Made by a program: the position numbers and the translations under genes. Positions 18,401 to 29,967 of a DNA stretch of 64,000 nt are shown here, piece after piece. The notes under the pieces are model-generated. The model was given only the letters and a program-made list of their open reading frames with translations, made no database searches and was not told the DNA's origin. Source of the DNA: Gautieria morchelliformis (taxonomy: Eukaryota > Basidiomycota > Agaricomycetes > Gomphales > Gomphaceae); NCBI GenBank assembly GCA_015179125.1, contig WHVA01000234.1, positions 1 to 64,000 on the forward strand, given 5' to 3'. Position 1 is the stretch's first letter; every line of letters begins with the position of its first letter.

Positions 18401-21400
18401 TTAATATATTCCGATTCTCTTGTTGAGGATATTCACTCCTCTAGGACTAGGAAGTCCTTTAGTGAGGATATCTGCCAACATTTGTTCGGTTGGCAAATAA
18501 ACGAGCTTGGCTTCTTGATTTTTGATTATATCTCGAAGGAAATATAATCTGACGTCGAAATGTTTGGTTCTCATGTGTTGTTGAGTGCCATATGTGATTG
18601 TAATGGCTGATTGATTGTCTGAATAAACTTGGATGGGTCTGTTCAGTGGTTGGAATATTTCAGAAATAAAATGGCGCATCCAGAGAGCCTCTTTGCTCGC
18701 ATGGGTCAGGGCGACGAATTCGGCTTCAGTTGATGAGAGGGCTACTATCGACTGTTTCTGGCAACTCCATGAAACAGTGCCCCCATCAATCTGAAATAAG
18801 TATGCCAAATATGAATGCCTATGACTCTGTGAACCCCAATCCGCATCTGAATACCCCATCAAGCCGTCTCGATTTCTTCCAAGTGTCAGTTTGTAATGCT
18901 TCGTGCCTTTCAAATATTTGAAGACACGTTTAACTGCATTCCAATGTGTGCCACCTGGATTTTAGAGGAATTGAGAGAGCAATGACACCGCAAATGCAAT
19001 GTCAGGTCGAGTGGCTACAGCTGCCCACATCAGTGATCCTATGGCTTGCCTGTATGGAAACTTCGACATGGCTTTCTTGCCTCTCTCTGTAGAAGGACAT
19101 TGGTCTTTAGATAATTTAACGGCTGGATCAAGAGGCGTAGCATAAGTCTTCGCATCTTCGAGATTAAATTTTTTGATGATCTTCTCAATGTATGCAGGTT
19201 GTGAAATTGCAATGGTTTTCTTCTGCCAGTCTCTTTCGATTTTGAGGTTCAATAGCCAATGAATCTCGCCTAGATCTTTCATACTGAAGACCTGAGCAAG
19301 ATCTCGTTTGACTTCGTCCAGGACTGACTGGTTCTCAGCTGTGATGGTGAGGTCGTCTACAGCTGTTGCAATGATCACATGCCCCTTTCCGCCACGTCTA
19401 TAAAATACAGCCCCATCTGTGGCTGACGTAGTGAATCCTAACTGGTGGAATTCACCACTTAGACGTTTGTACCATTCCCTTCCAGATTTTTTGAGGCCGT
19501 AGAGTGCTTTCTTCAAAAGTAGCACTTCGTCTTTGTCTCCGGACTCATATCCATACGGCTGCTTCATGTAAATAGGTTCAGGCAGTGTAGCATTGAGGTA
19601 TGCATAGTCCACGTCCATTTGATGAATAGGCCAGTCATTCCTAGCAGCAATGGCGCATATGATCTGCAGGGAGGATAACCGAGCAACAGGTGAGTATGTC
19701 TCATCATTCGACTCCAAACTTCTGTGTGAAGCCTTGGGCGACCATTCTCGATTTAGGCATTATTGGCTTCCCTTCTGGATTATGCTTCCAAAGGTAGACC
19801 CATTTATTACCGACAATATTAGCTCCAGGAGGTGGTTTGGCTCGTTCCCACACTCCCTTGTCGATTAGGGCCTCGTACTCTTTGTCCATTGATTTCTTCC
19901 ACATAGGATTATTCAGAGCTTCGTCTGCATTGCTAGGTTCAATTTGACTCAAATCCGGCACCTTGTTATTGTTTTGACTGTCGGTTGGAAACGCACTGAT
20001 GGCACACTCATAGCTACTGATGCCATCAATCTCGGAGGATAATTCTTGGTCGAATAGATCTTCTTTATGGTCCTCAACGTCCTCGTAAGCTAGCGTAGTC
20101 ATATGTGCACCAGCTTGTCTCTGAGTCTGAGATCTTGTTACGGGACCTGTTGGGGCCGGCTGCACTTGTTGTTGACGGATCCTTTCGCTTCTCCTTATCG
20201 GTTCAGCTTCTCTAGGTCTGTCATCAACTGCCTGAATAGGCTGCAGCTCTTCACGATATTCCTCTGGTGCACTTTCATCAATTTCTTCGATCTTTGCCTC
20301 TTCGCTGACTAAGCGACCGGGCACAGGCACTGATGCCGGAATGGCCTTCTTCTCCTCTCTAGACGTAGGTAGCTTGGATTACTCGATAGAAATGATTGGG
20401 ACCTTTCCCTTCTTCATCTCTGAATCAAACACAATGTTCCGCTCGACAGAAACTTTGTGCGAGTCAGGCCAATAAACATAATGACCATGACTCTGCGCAG
20501 AAATTCCTATCCACAGAGCTCTCTTCGCACGGGCTGCCAATTTATCTCCCTGAGTGACCTTAACGTAGATTTCAGTTCCCCACGCGTGAACGTCTTTGAG
20601 ATTCGGTTTCTCATGGTGAATCATCTCGTAGGGTGTTTTATCCGGTAGAGCTCTTGTATGCGTCCTGTTCCTAAGATAATTGGCATGCTGTATCTCATAG
20701 CCCCATAACATCTTAGGGAGGCCTGATTCTAACAGCATGGCACGAGTTCTCTCAGTGAGAGTTCAGTTCAAACGTTCGGCAACACCATTAGACTCTGGTG
20801 TGTCGTGTACTGTCAACTGATGCTTCGTGCCTTGTTTGGCTAGATGCTGTTCGAATTCAGAGCTCGTATACTCGCCCCCTCGATCAGAAACAAGTGCCTT
20901 GATGTGCACATTTCTCTGTCGAAGCATTAAAGCCTCATAGAGCTTGTACTTTGAGAATACTTCTGATTTGTTCGCCATGAGATAGATCACCGATTCTCTT
21001 GAGTAGTCATCGATAAAGGAGACATAATATGACTTTTTATCGATCGTGAGGTGTCTTGCAGGTCCCCAGACATCAGAATAAATTCTGTCACCGAATTTTG
21101 ATGTTCGGTCTCTGGGTTCTCAAGGAAGAGGTTTGCGTGCAATCTTGGCTTGAATACACGCATCACAGACAATTCTATCGCCTGTGGAGCTCAGTTCAAT
21201 GCCCAATATCATGCCATGATTTAATAGATGTTGTAGGGACCTTTGTGAGATGTGCCCCATTTTTTGATGAATTTCCATGGCAGACAAACACATATGGGCT
21301 TGAGCACTTGGTGACTGGAGGTCTAGTCGATATAAGCCATTGACCTTCGGTGCTTGCATCAATACCTTTCCAGCAGCGTTAGATATTGTGCATTTCTGGC

Positions 21401-22646
21401 CACCGAGTCGAATATCGTAGCCAGCATCATCGCACCGACCGATCGAGACGAGGGTAGCAGCAATCTTGGGTGCATAGTATGTATCTTGCAAAGTGACTTC
21501 TACTGCTTTATCTCCAACCTTATTGGATAATACGAGCAGTCCTGAACCGAAGGCATCAAAAGTGCCTTTGTTGGCTGCTTGGATAGTCCTCGGCTGTGAG
21601 AATTGACAGTAGTTCCTCAATAAATTTTTATGAGGAGTCATATGCGATGTCGTTCCGGTGTCGAGTATGACTATAACTCCTGAGGATGTGCTCAGATTGA
21701 AATTAGAGCACTCGTCGAAGTTGGTGAAGGCTAGATGCCCATCATCACTTTCCTCAGAAGAGGACTCTTCTTCGGCAACATTCGCTTTTGCTTTACCCTT
21801 CTTCTTCTTTTTGCCTTTGGCTTTTGTCTTCTGACGTGGTCCTTGACCTTCTTTACCACCTCCTTCAGCCCAGCAATTTTCGATGGAATGTCCAGGCTTT
21901 TTGCAGTTGGTGCATATATGCGCCTTCTGCCCCTTCTGGTCCTTCTTGGTAGATGAACCAATAAACACCTGCTCTTCTTGCGGGAGTGTTTTCTTCCTGT
22001 CATACTGAGCCTTTAGTACCCTAATAATGTCATCAGGGACTAAGGGTCTCCCGCATTCTTCAAGCGAAGTGGTGAGGGCATTCATGACTGCCTCATAGGA
22101 TGGTGGAAGTGACGCAAGGATAATGTCCATGAATTCTTCTTCAGAAACTCTGGCTCCCATCTCATTAAGACGAGCATATAGGTCTTGGGCCTTGTCCAAA
22201 TGATCTCTCAAGTCTCCATCCTCAGGACATCTCATACTGCGGAGTTGTCTCTGCAGGCTGGTGAGGACCATCTTGGGCTTTTTGGTCATTTCATTGACCA
22301 GTGCATCCCAAGTCTCTTTTGCTGTCTTTTGCTTCTGTAGCATCAGAGCTAATGACTCTGACACTGAGACGATAATTTGGGTCTTGGCTTGTCCTTCTCT
22401 AGCAAGATATCTCTCCAGCTTCTCCTCAGCCTTATCCATCTGAGTTTCCTCAGCTTCTGTAAGAATATGGCCTGGGGGCATAACTGGAGGATCAGGAGGT
22501 CGAGTGACTCTCCCTTCTACATGCTTGAGTAGATTTTTGGACTCGAAATAGCTGATGAGAGTGGCTCGCCACAATGGCCAATTACTTCCATCTGTAGCAA
22601 GCTTCTCAACACCCAATAGCTTCTCAGAAGTGTCTCTGGGGCCCAT
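18401..22646 (-). pseudogene. Copia gag-pol polyprotein with stops and one frameshift
   Basis: The start MGPRDTSEKLLGVEKLATDG is a gag of the UBN2/DUF4219 type (21800-22646). A CCHC knuckle CTNCKKPGHSIENC lies near 21900, and protease LDTGTTSHM near 21660. The integrase has its HHCC region and then DVWGP, SDRGGEY and PESNGVAERLN (20760-21300). RT has FMDVDYAYLNA-type QMDVDYAYLNATLPEPIYM and AVDDLTI (18962-19717). RNase H has GYSDADWG, SSTEAEFVAL and KHFDVRLYFLRD (18401-18913). Breaks: TGA near 21119 (in KPLP-stop-EP), TGA near 20766, TAA near 20380, a frameshift near 19710 and a stop near 18965. At least two of the stops look like CGA to TGA changes. Confidence 0.92.
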
Positions 22647-22651
22647 AACCC
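22639..22651 (-). promoter_or_regulatory. Copia primer-binding site matching the initiator tRNA-Met anticodon arm
   Basis: Directly after the 5' LTR the minus strand reads GGGTTATGGGCCC. This is the complement of the initiator tRNA-Met anticodon stem-loop (GGGCCCATAACCC, anticodon CAT), as used by Drosophila copia and relatives that prime from a half-tRNA. There is no spacing from the LTR. The ATG inside it is also the first codon of gag. Confidence 0.75.
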
Positions 22652-23033
22652 TGTAGAGGACAGGAATTATAGGCAGTAGGTATGGACTTGTTGCTCAAAA
22701 GAATAGACTAGAAATTAATTCACTCTCTCAGTGAATTTAGTTGTCACTGAGAGAGGGGGAAATCTGTCTCACTGTGCATGTACTACTACCCGGCTCTTTA
22801 GCGCCCAAGAGCTCGCGCGTCGAAGTCATTTCAGACTCCGCTGGGTGCAGCCGCTTGTGAAAATAGAAATAACAAAATGAAATGGAGAGGTAGGGAGTGA
22901 CTGGAAAATTTCGAAAATAATCAGAGAAATGGGTGCATGGCACAAGAACAATGTGAGAAGAGATTGAAACACCATACAATAAATCGAATATATTATGCTT
23001 GATTTTGGTGCAGGAGCATAAATGCACCCAACA
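22652..23033 (-). repeat. Copia 5' LTR (382 bp)
   Basis: In plus-strand view it starts TGTAGAGGACAGG and ends ATGCACCCAACA; the element reads leftward from it. It lacks the 116-bp extra segment of the other LTR. Confidence 0.92.
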
Positions 23034-23123
23034 AATAAATGGGGACAACAGAATCAGAATGAATGGATATCCTGCTTCCCGAATACTTTGCTCAAACTCT
23101 GGGACCGAGCGCAAATACCGAAC

Positions 23124-23601
23124 TGTCAGGGGACACCCTGTTTTCCATCTCCAGTTCCGACACCAGACCCAGTTCCGACTCCATTTCCGACTCCGCTTCC
23201 AGTTCCGATTCCATCTCCGCCTCCGCTTTCGGAAATGATTCCGCTTCTGGGAGAACTTCCACCAGTTCTGTTCACTTTGCCAGTTCCACTCCAATTTCCG
23301 ACTTCCACTCTCGGAACAGTGTTGGAAATCAAGCGGCTCGCGTAATAGGTGGCATCAAGGGTCGATCAAGGGTCAGGGAGGTCAGGAGGATGCAGGGTTG
23401 ATGGTGTGTCCCTGGCTGCACAGCATAGTATAATACGGGCTCGCTGACATTGGGGGTCCTTAGACTTTTCTCTTTGGATTTCCCCTTGTCAGGTGAGAAT
23501 CCCCTCTCTTGTATACTCTGTTCATTTATACATACTTTGGATTTCCCCTTGTCAGTTGTGTGGTAGTGTGATCTCCACAACCAGCCAGGGTTGCCCTTAC
23601 A
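23124..23601 (+). repeat. 5' LTR of Ty3 family C copy 1
   Basis: It starts TGTCAGGGGACACCCTG and ends GGTTGCCCTTACA (478 bp). The first third is an array of TTCCGA/TTCCAG hexamers. Four other copies in the window share the same termini. Confidence 0.92.
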
Positions 23602-23788
23602 GCAGCAAAGTCTCTCCCCTAGAGGCCCGGCGGTCGTACTGCGCGTTGCATTCGCTATAGGTGCATTCGGAATCGGAGACAGTGACTCGGAGATTGCAAC
23701 CTCTTCCGCACACACGGTATACGACAGCCCCTCTTCTTACGTTGAGCTCCCAACCCCGGAAATCCCGTCCCATATTTCCCCTTCTGAC

Positions 23789-24963
23789 ATGGATCCGGAT
23801 GATCGTCTTCGGAATATGGAGGAGGAATTGACGTGGAACCGGATGAAGACCGACACGATTGAAACAGCCTTACAAACGATTTTAGCTAAGTTAGATATTC
23901 CACAAAGTGGTGGAAATGCAATGCTGGATGAGCCGGATTTTGGAAAAGCGGAACTGGCGGAAGAGAGGATGTCTGCGAAGTTGGCAAAGGTCAAACCCAC
24001 AACTCCGGCGGACTTTGACGGAGAGCGGGAGAAGGGACGCGCATTCTTCAACACATGCAGCATCTACTTCGCAATTGGCGGAGACCTCTTTCTGAACGAC
24101 CAGGCTCGGATTCACTGGGCATTTTCCTGTTTCAAGTCGGATCGCGCAGCCCGTTTTGCAAACAAGGTGATCCAACATGAAGCAAAGGGCAAGGGGAACT
24201 ACTTCCGGGACTGGGACGCCTTTGAGAAAACATTTTCCAACCAGTTCTGCCCGAAAAATGAGCAGCTCACAGCCCTTACAAAGCTCGAGGGGACCAGCTG
24301 GTACCAGGCCAAGGATCCAGTCAATGACTACATTGACCGCTTCCAGGAGCTCATCGACCTTGCGGAGTATGACAACGACAAGACGATCGTCATCAAATTC
24401 CGACGAGGGCTTGATCCAACACTCCAGAACCAAGTTGCGCTGCTTGGGGATGGAGCTTCGTATTTTGATGACCCAGAAGGGTGGTACCAAGCTGTGCGGA
24501 GGGTGTCCCAAAACCGGGAAGCAAACGAGGCCTTTGTGGAGACAAACCGGAACATGACACGCAGTTCCGCTCGTCCTACTCCACTTGTGCCAAAACCTGG
24601 AAGTGCATTCATTCCCACACGGAAAATATTTCCTACGGTTGCTCCGCCTTCTCCTATTAGGAACCCTAGCCCCCTCCCTCGAAGAGTGGCCCTGCCCCGA
24701 TGGATGTTGACGGCATGCGTGGAAAAGGCCACGCAACCATCACCTGCTTCCGATGCCGACAACCAGGCCACTATGCCCGCGAGTGCCCCCAAGCCTTTGA
24801 CATCCAGCTTATGACCACAGAGGAGAAACTTGAGCTCCTTGCAGAGTTCCTTGCACTCGCAGACATAAGCGGAGTGCCCACTGCGGAAGGAATTTCCGGA
24901 AATGCGGAACATGGTGCATCGGAAGTGGAAGATGCATTGGATTTTGTGACGCGCAGCGGGTGA
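23789..24963 (+). pseudogene. Ty3 family C gag (capsid and CCHC knuckle), one frameshift
   Basis: The ATG at 23789 gives MDPDDRLRNMEEEL; the frame is open upstream to the LTR without a better start. The capsid region has NDQARIHWAFSCFKSDRAAR, then W-AFEKTFSNQFCP and VNDYIDRFQELIDLAEYDND, typical of PF03732-type Ty3 gags. A frameshift near 24685 (within a Ser/Pro linker) moves the frame to MDVDGMRGKGHATITCFRCR, with the knuckle CFRCRQPGHYARECP and the usual MTTEEKLELLAEFLAL tail. Confidence 0.85.
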
Positions 24964-25607
24964 GATGTGTGCCCCTGCTGCCTGTACATAACCGGTTTGC
25001 CTGTCTTGAAGTAGAGAATGAAAAGCCCCCACACCCCTCACTTCGTACAGACCCACAGGATAAAGTCACACAAAAACCAAATCCGACACCCCATCCATCC
25101 CGCATCCGCCCTTGGGAGAGATGCCTCCCGAAGTGCTATGTTGTTGCTGCCACCCCTGGCCCCAATGCACTAGTCATTAAGGTGGAGATCCAGACGACAG
25201 ATACGGCAGAAGTCAAGTCCGGACCCGCCCTTGTTGATTGCGGTGCCACTGGTCAGTTTATAGACCGGGACTATGTGGAATGGAACCGACTGACCATGTG
25301 GAAGTTGCAACGTGCAATCCCAGTGTTCAATGTGGATGGAAGCCCCAATGAGGCAGGGTCCATCACGGAGATAGTAGACACAATTCTCCGCTACGATGGA
25401 CACTCCGAACGCACTTCCTTTGCAGTCACCAGCCTGGGGAAGCAAGACGTCATCGTCGGATTTACCTGGCTTCAGGAGCACAACCCGGAGATAAATTGGC
25501 AGACTCGGAAGGTACTGATGAGTCGATGCCCAGCCAAGTGTCACATGTGCCGGTCGGAAGTGCGGAAGGAGCACCAGGAGCAGCAGAAGACTGAACGGCT
25601 CATATAG
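24960..25607 (+). pseudogene. Ty3 family C aspartic protease region
   Basis: The retropepsin-like active site is ALVDCGATGQFIDRDYV (about 25228-25280), in which the usual Asp-Ser/Thr-Gly appears as DCGATG, common in fungal Ty3 elements. It is followed by ILRYDGHSERTSFAVTSLGK and GFTWLQEHNPEINW. A TAG at 25605-25607 interrupts pol; the inverted copy has CAG there (LIQTCRSG), so this is a C to T nonsense change. Confidence 0.85.
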
Positions 25608-25675
25608 ACATGTCGTTCTGGCCCCCATCCACTGCTTGCAGAAGAAGACTCGGAAGCGGAATTTGAACCGGGTCC

Positions 25676-25706
25676 CACTTCCGATTCCGATTCCGATTCC
25701 GACTCC
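25676..25706 (+). repeat. TTCCGA hexamer run in the pol coding region
   Basis: A (TTCCGA)n run encodes alternating Asp-Ser between protease and RT. The same hexamer forms the array in the family-C LTRs. Confidence 0.85.
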
Positions 25707-25821
25707 GACGTCATCCGACTCGGCCCGGAAGACACTCTGGTGGAAGGGGAGCGCTTGCTGTACGTAAACCTTCCACCGGAAGCGGAACACATCCGCGCCA
25801 CCGGAAATATTTCGCAACGCC

Positions 25822-26899
25822 TTGCTGAAGCCGAAGCATGATAGAGTGGAGGCGGAAATTCTGGAGTACCTGCGGGAGTTCGAGGATGTCTTTTCCAAGG
25901 AGTCGTTTGATGCCCTGCCTCCGCAGAAGCTGTGGGACCATGCCATCGAGTTGGAGCCTAGGTCAAAGCCCACCAACTGCAAAGTCTACCCGCTGTCACC
26001 CAAGGAGCAGGTAGAGCTCGATGCATTCCTTGCGGAAAACCTCCGTACAGGGAGGATCTGCCCCTCTAAGTCACCCATGGCATCTCCGGTGTTCTTCATC
26101 AAGAAGAAGGACGGCTCGCTCAGACTTGTGCAGGATTACCGGGCCTTGAATGCGATCACGATCAAGAACCGGTACCCCATTCCACTCATTTCCGAACTAA
26201 TCACACAACTCCACGGGGCAAAATACTTCACTAAGCTGGATGTCCGCTGGGGCTTCAATAATGTTCGGATCTGGGAGGGAGACGAGTGGAAGGCCGCATT
26301 CCGCACCAACCGAGGACTCTTTGAGCCACAGGTCATGTTCTTCGGCCTCACCAACAGTCCCGCCACATTCCAGATGATGATGAATGACATTTTCTGTGAC
26401 ATGATAGCAGAAGGGGTTGTCTGCGTCTACCTCGATGACATCCTCATCTTCACAAAAACAATGTCGGAACATCGGGAAGTCGTGCGGAGAGTGCTGGAAC
26501 GGCTCCGGGAATACAACCTGTGTCTCAAGCCGGAAAAGTGCGAATTTGAGCGGACGCGGATAGAGTATCTTGGGGTGATTGTGTTGGAAGGAAAGGTGGA
26601 AATGGACCCAGTCAAGGTTTCTGGTGTATCGGATTGGCCTGTGCCACGGAACAAGAAAGAGGTCCAGTCCTTCATTGGGTTTGTCAATTTCTACCGGCGG
26701 TTCATCAAGGACTTCTCCTGCCACGCTCATGCCCTCTTCGACCTCACCAAGAAGGAGGTTGGATGGCAGTGGGGAGAGCCGGAACAGGCCTCCTTTGACA
26801 AGCTCAAAGAGCTGATCACTTCCGCCCCGGTCCTGATCTTTCCCGATGACTCTCGCCCTTATCGTCTTCCGACACAGCTACCGGAGCGGTCTTGTCACA
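25822..26899 (+). pseudogene. Ty3 family C reverse transcriptase and start of RNase H
   Basis: RT motifs in order: LRLVQDYRALNAITIKNRYP, KLDVRWGFNNVRI (usual Tyr replaced), AAFRTNRGLFEPQVMFFGLT, NSPATFQMMMNDIF, VVCVYLDDILIFT (catalytic YLDD), and QSFIGFVNFYRRFIKDFS. The RNase H domain begins (APVLIFPDDSRPYRL, then DTATGAVLS in another frame) and is cut at 26899. Confidence 0.9.
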
Positions 26900-27426
26900 T
26901 CCCAGATCCGAATATTATTGAACCCCCAGTGGATATCCAGCTTAGTGAAGTACCTTGCCCCGCGGAGTTGTGTGATTAGTTCGGAAATGAGTGGAATGGG
27001 GTGCCGGTTCTTGATTGTGATCGCATTCAAGGCCCGGTAATCCTGCACAAGTCTGAGCGAGCCGTCCTTCTTCTTGATGAAGAACACCGGAGATGCCGTG
27101 GGTGACTTGGAGGGGCAGATCCTCCCTGTACGGAGGTTTTCCGCAAGGAATGCATCGAGCTCTACCTGCTCCTTGGGTGACAGCAGGTAGACTTTGCAGT
27201 TGGTGGGCTTTGACCCAGGCTCCAACTCGATGGCATGGTCCCACAGCTTCCGCGGAGGCAGGGCATCAAACGACTCCTTGGCAAAGATGTCCTCGAACTC
27301 CCGCAGGTACTCTGGAATTTCCGCCTCCACTGTATCATGCTTCTTGGAGGCTTCAGCAAGGCGTTGCGAAATATTTCCGGTGGTGCGGATGTGTTCTGCT
27401 TCCGGTGGAAGGTTTACGTACAGCAA
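26900..27426 (-). pseudogene. Ty3 family C copy 2, N-terminal RT
   Basis: The minus-strand frame reads EYLREFEDIFAKESFDALPP, VFFIKKKDGSLRLVQDYRAL and ITQLRGARYFTKLDIHWGFN, then stops matching after NNIRIWD at the inversion joint. It is closely similar to copy 1 at 25822-26280. Confidence 0.9.
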
Positions 27427-27462
27427 GCGCTCCCCTTCCGCCAGTGTATCTTCCGGGCCGAG

Positions 27463-27925
27463 TCAGATGACATTGGAGTAGGAATTGGAATCGGAAGTGG
27501 GACCCGGTTCAAATTCCACTTCCGAGTCTTCTTCTGCAAGCAGGGGATGGGGGCCAGAACGACATGTCTGTATGAGCCGTTCGGTCTTCCGCTGCTCCTG
27601 GCGCTCCTTCCGCACTTCCGACCGGCACATGTGACACTTGGCTGGGCATCGACTCATCAGTACCTTCCGAGTCTGCCAATTTATCTCTGGGTTGTGCTCC
27701 TGAAGCCAGGTAAATCCGACGATGACGTCTTGCTTCCCCAGGCTGGTGACTGCAAAGGAAGTACATTCGGAGTGTCCATCGTAGCGGAGAATTGTGTCTA
27801 CTATCTCTGTGATGGACCCTGCCTCATTGGGGCTTCCATCCACATTGAACACCGGGATTGCACGTTGCAACTTCCGCGTGGTCAGTGGGTTCCGTTCCAC
27901 ATAGTCCCGGTCTATAAATCGTAGC
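27463..27925 (-). pseudogene. Ty3 family C copy 2, protease C-terminal part
   Basis: This corresponds to IDRDYVEWNR through LGKQDVIVGFTWLQEHNPEI and the Cys-rich AKCHMCRSEVRKE linker of copy 1. The matching N-terminal part, with the DCGATG active site, lies beyond the insertion at 29477-29508. Confidence 0.85.
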
Positions 27926-27942
27926 GGTGGCGGCTGCCGCCT

Positions 27943-29476
27943 CAGTCCCTGACTCTCTCTCAGTTGAGTCTAAAATAGGCGGTTACAAATGGCCGTTAAG
28001 AAACTCTTTTTTGTTTGTGAGCGGTTACAGGAAAGAATCTCTTTTTCATTTGTGCGAGATTTCTATTCCAGTGAACATCCTCATGGATAGCACTGATCCA
28101 GGTACAGTTTCGCAAGACATCTAGATGGCTATATGTTGCACAGCGGATGCTTCGGCAACGTCAAAGCGATTTAGAAGGTTGTCTGATAAAATTCAGACAC
28201 CGTAAAATGTGTGACCTGTTCAACTTGTATCACTATGGGATGAATTTGATTCATGTAATCGACACGGGACCTGCTCAGTTGCTTTCCGTGTACTGCCGAA
28301 TTTGGCGCCACGTCTTTCCTTCGAGGAAACGGAGGTATGCCCAGTACAGATGCCCATAATAAGTATGGACCGGTGCCCTTTTCTTACCATTTCCTTGCTT
28401 GGATATGCGCGGAACAGTCGGCAATCGCGTTATCAGTGTATAACCTGTTCGCCTTAGGACGATTTTTCCACCACATACGGGTAGATCCTGCATGGAAAGG
28501 ACCACGCCACTAAGAACCTCTTGCCGTGCTGGAAACATTACCTGACAAGACAGGAAGCTCTGCCAAGTGTAGAGTTTCAGTCACTCTCGGTGTCACGTCA
28601 CTGAATCTGGCCTGTTTCTCTCTCCAGATGATGGATGCATTCGGTCTACCCGGGATATTTGACGAAGAAAGCTGATGAACGAGTTTATTGAGCATCAAAG
28701 GAGCACACATCCCACATGGAGTACATACGTTGTTAGACAATGTCTTCCTCATATTCAGAGTTGATACTTGCAGTGCATGGCGCTCGGAGTGAGGGATGGA
28801 GGGTGTATAATGTTATCACACGGGTCAGGAAGACGCGAGTTTACTATACTGGTGCAAGGTGCCTTGTTGGGAAAGCAGGTGTTTGAGAGGGTTTCCCGCA
28901 GTGACTGAGCAAAACTAGCCACCTCTCAGTCCCCTTCCCACCTAGGATTAGTCACGGCCACGCAACAAATTCAAATGCCTCAACTGAACGAATCAAACGT
29001 ATCAGACCGTCACAGACCTCCCAAGCGGAAAAAGTGTCAAGGACGAACATGGGCAGAGCCAGGCACCCACTCCCTCGGCAGGAAAGGAAAAGTAAAGTAA
29101 GCAAAGGAAGGAATAAAACCCAGAAAAAGGCGGGACAGGCCAGTAAGAAATGCAAAGAGCAGCAGAAGTCGGGCCGACCCAACAAGGAAGGTTCTTTACA
29201 GAGCACGCGTGCAAATGAATCCCTGGTAAAGAACACAGGCTGGCCGAAACTGAAAGTGCGGCAAACCGGTAAAGATGGCTATAGCTTAAATGACGAAACA
29301 CATCCGGAAAGTCGGCGAGGGTCCACCTCCCCCCTAAGATGACTCACAGGACTCGGAGGGTAAACCAATAGGATAAGCCAACGAATGAAATGAAGGGGAA
29401 TAGTTCCGCGTAAGTGGAGTGCCGCATATTTGCATGTTGCAGGCCCTCCCTCTCCTTCGGAGAGAGTCGGGGACTG
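27943..29476. mobile_element. Insertion with CAGTCCC...GGGACTG inverted ends (1.5 kb)
   Basis: It separates the two halves of the family-C protease. The ends are CAGTCCCTGACTCTCTC and the complement of CAGTCCCCGACTCTCTCC, one mismatch over about 17 bp. About 24 bp of unexplained sequence lies between the protease and the left end, and no target duplication is evident. The interior has no recognisable gene; a repetitive lysine-rich ORF at 29034-29342 has no motif. Superfamily unknown. Confidence 0.55.
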
Positions 29477-29508
29477 ACCAGTGGCCCCACAATCGACACA
29501 GGTGGGTC

Positions 29509-29967
29509 TGTGAGGGCAACACTAATGATGAAGCCACAACCAAAAGATACTTAAGGAGATAAGAGCCGATACTAGGACAATGACCAACTGTGTAGTGGGT
29601 ATCCTCAGTTTATAACTCTACCAACAATAGATACATGGGGACTTGCCTGTGTAGTGGGTATCCTCAGAGATCAAGCTGAGGAAACGCCACCACACGGGCT
29701 ACAGTCTTATAGCGCTGGCAAGGCTTACATAATAGGGAAGACAGAAACTTGTAGAAGGTTACGGAAGGTGACGGAAAGTGATGGAAGGTCGCAGAATGTG
29801 ACGGAATGTCACAGAATGTGATGGAAGGTTATAGAAACTGACAGAAGGTTATGGAAACTGACGGAAGGTTATGGAAACTGACGGAAGGTTATGGAAACTG
29901 ACGGAAGGTGACGGAAACTCATGGAAGGAAATAGAAACTTGTGGAAGGAAACGCGTGAACCCTGACA
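29509..29967 (-). mobile_element. Solo LTR of Ty3 family B
   Basis: It starts TGTGAGGGCAACAC and ends GCGTGAACCCTGACA. The 5-bp duplications GGGTC (29504-29508 and 29968-29972) are exact. It matches the LTR at 51239-51647 in reverse but is about 50 bp longer because of more copies of a 20-bp minisatellite. Confidence 0.92.
29755..29945. repeat. Minisatellite of ggaaggttatggaaactgac units in the family-B LTR
   Basis: About nine to ten imperfect units of 10 and 20 bp (ggaaggtgac, ggaaggttatggaaactgac) lie in tandem. The other LTR of this family (51260-51415) carries fewer units of the same sequence in the opposite orientation. Confidence 0.85.

Larger units (their letters stand above)
17890..23033 (-). 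mobile_element. Complete Ty1/copia retrotransposon (5.1 kb), minus orientation
   Basis: Both LTRs, a primer-binding site, a polypurine tract and the copia domain order (gag, protease, integrase, RT, RNase H) are present, with exact AATAA duplications on both sides. It inserted into TE1: TE2 preserves the uninterrupted target. Several in-frame stops and a frameshift make it non-autonomous today. Confidence 0.95.
23124..26899 (+). mobile_element. Ty3 family C copy 1 (5' LTR to start of RNase H)
   Basis: The element begins with an LTR in the TE1 sequence (after gcgcaaataccgaac) and runs through gag, protease and RT. It stops within the first RNase H motif (DTATGAVLS), where the sequence joins an inverted family-C copy. 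No integrase or 3' LTR follows. Confidence 0.85.

Noticed and set aside
25170-25982. Minus-strand ORF of 270 codons opposite protease and RT
   Set aside because: It is antisense to well-identified Ty3 coding sequence, and the mirror ORF appears at 27235-27924.
29034-29342. Lys-rich nuclear-like protein
   Set aside because: It lies in the middle of an unidentified inserted element, has no motif and no start context, and its composition reflects purine-rich sequence.
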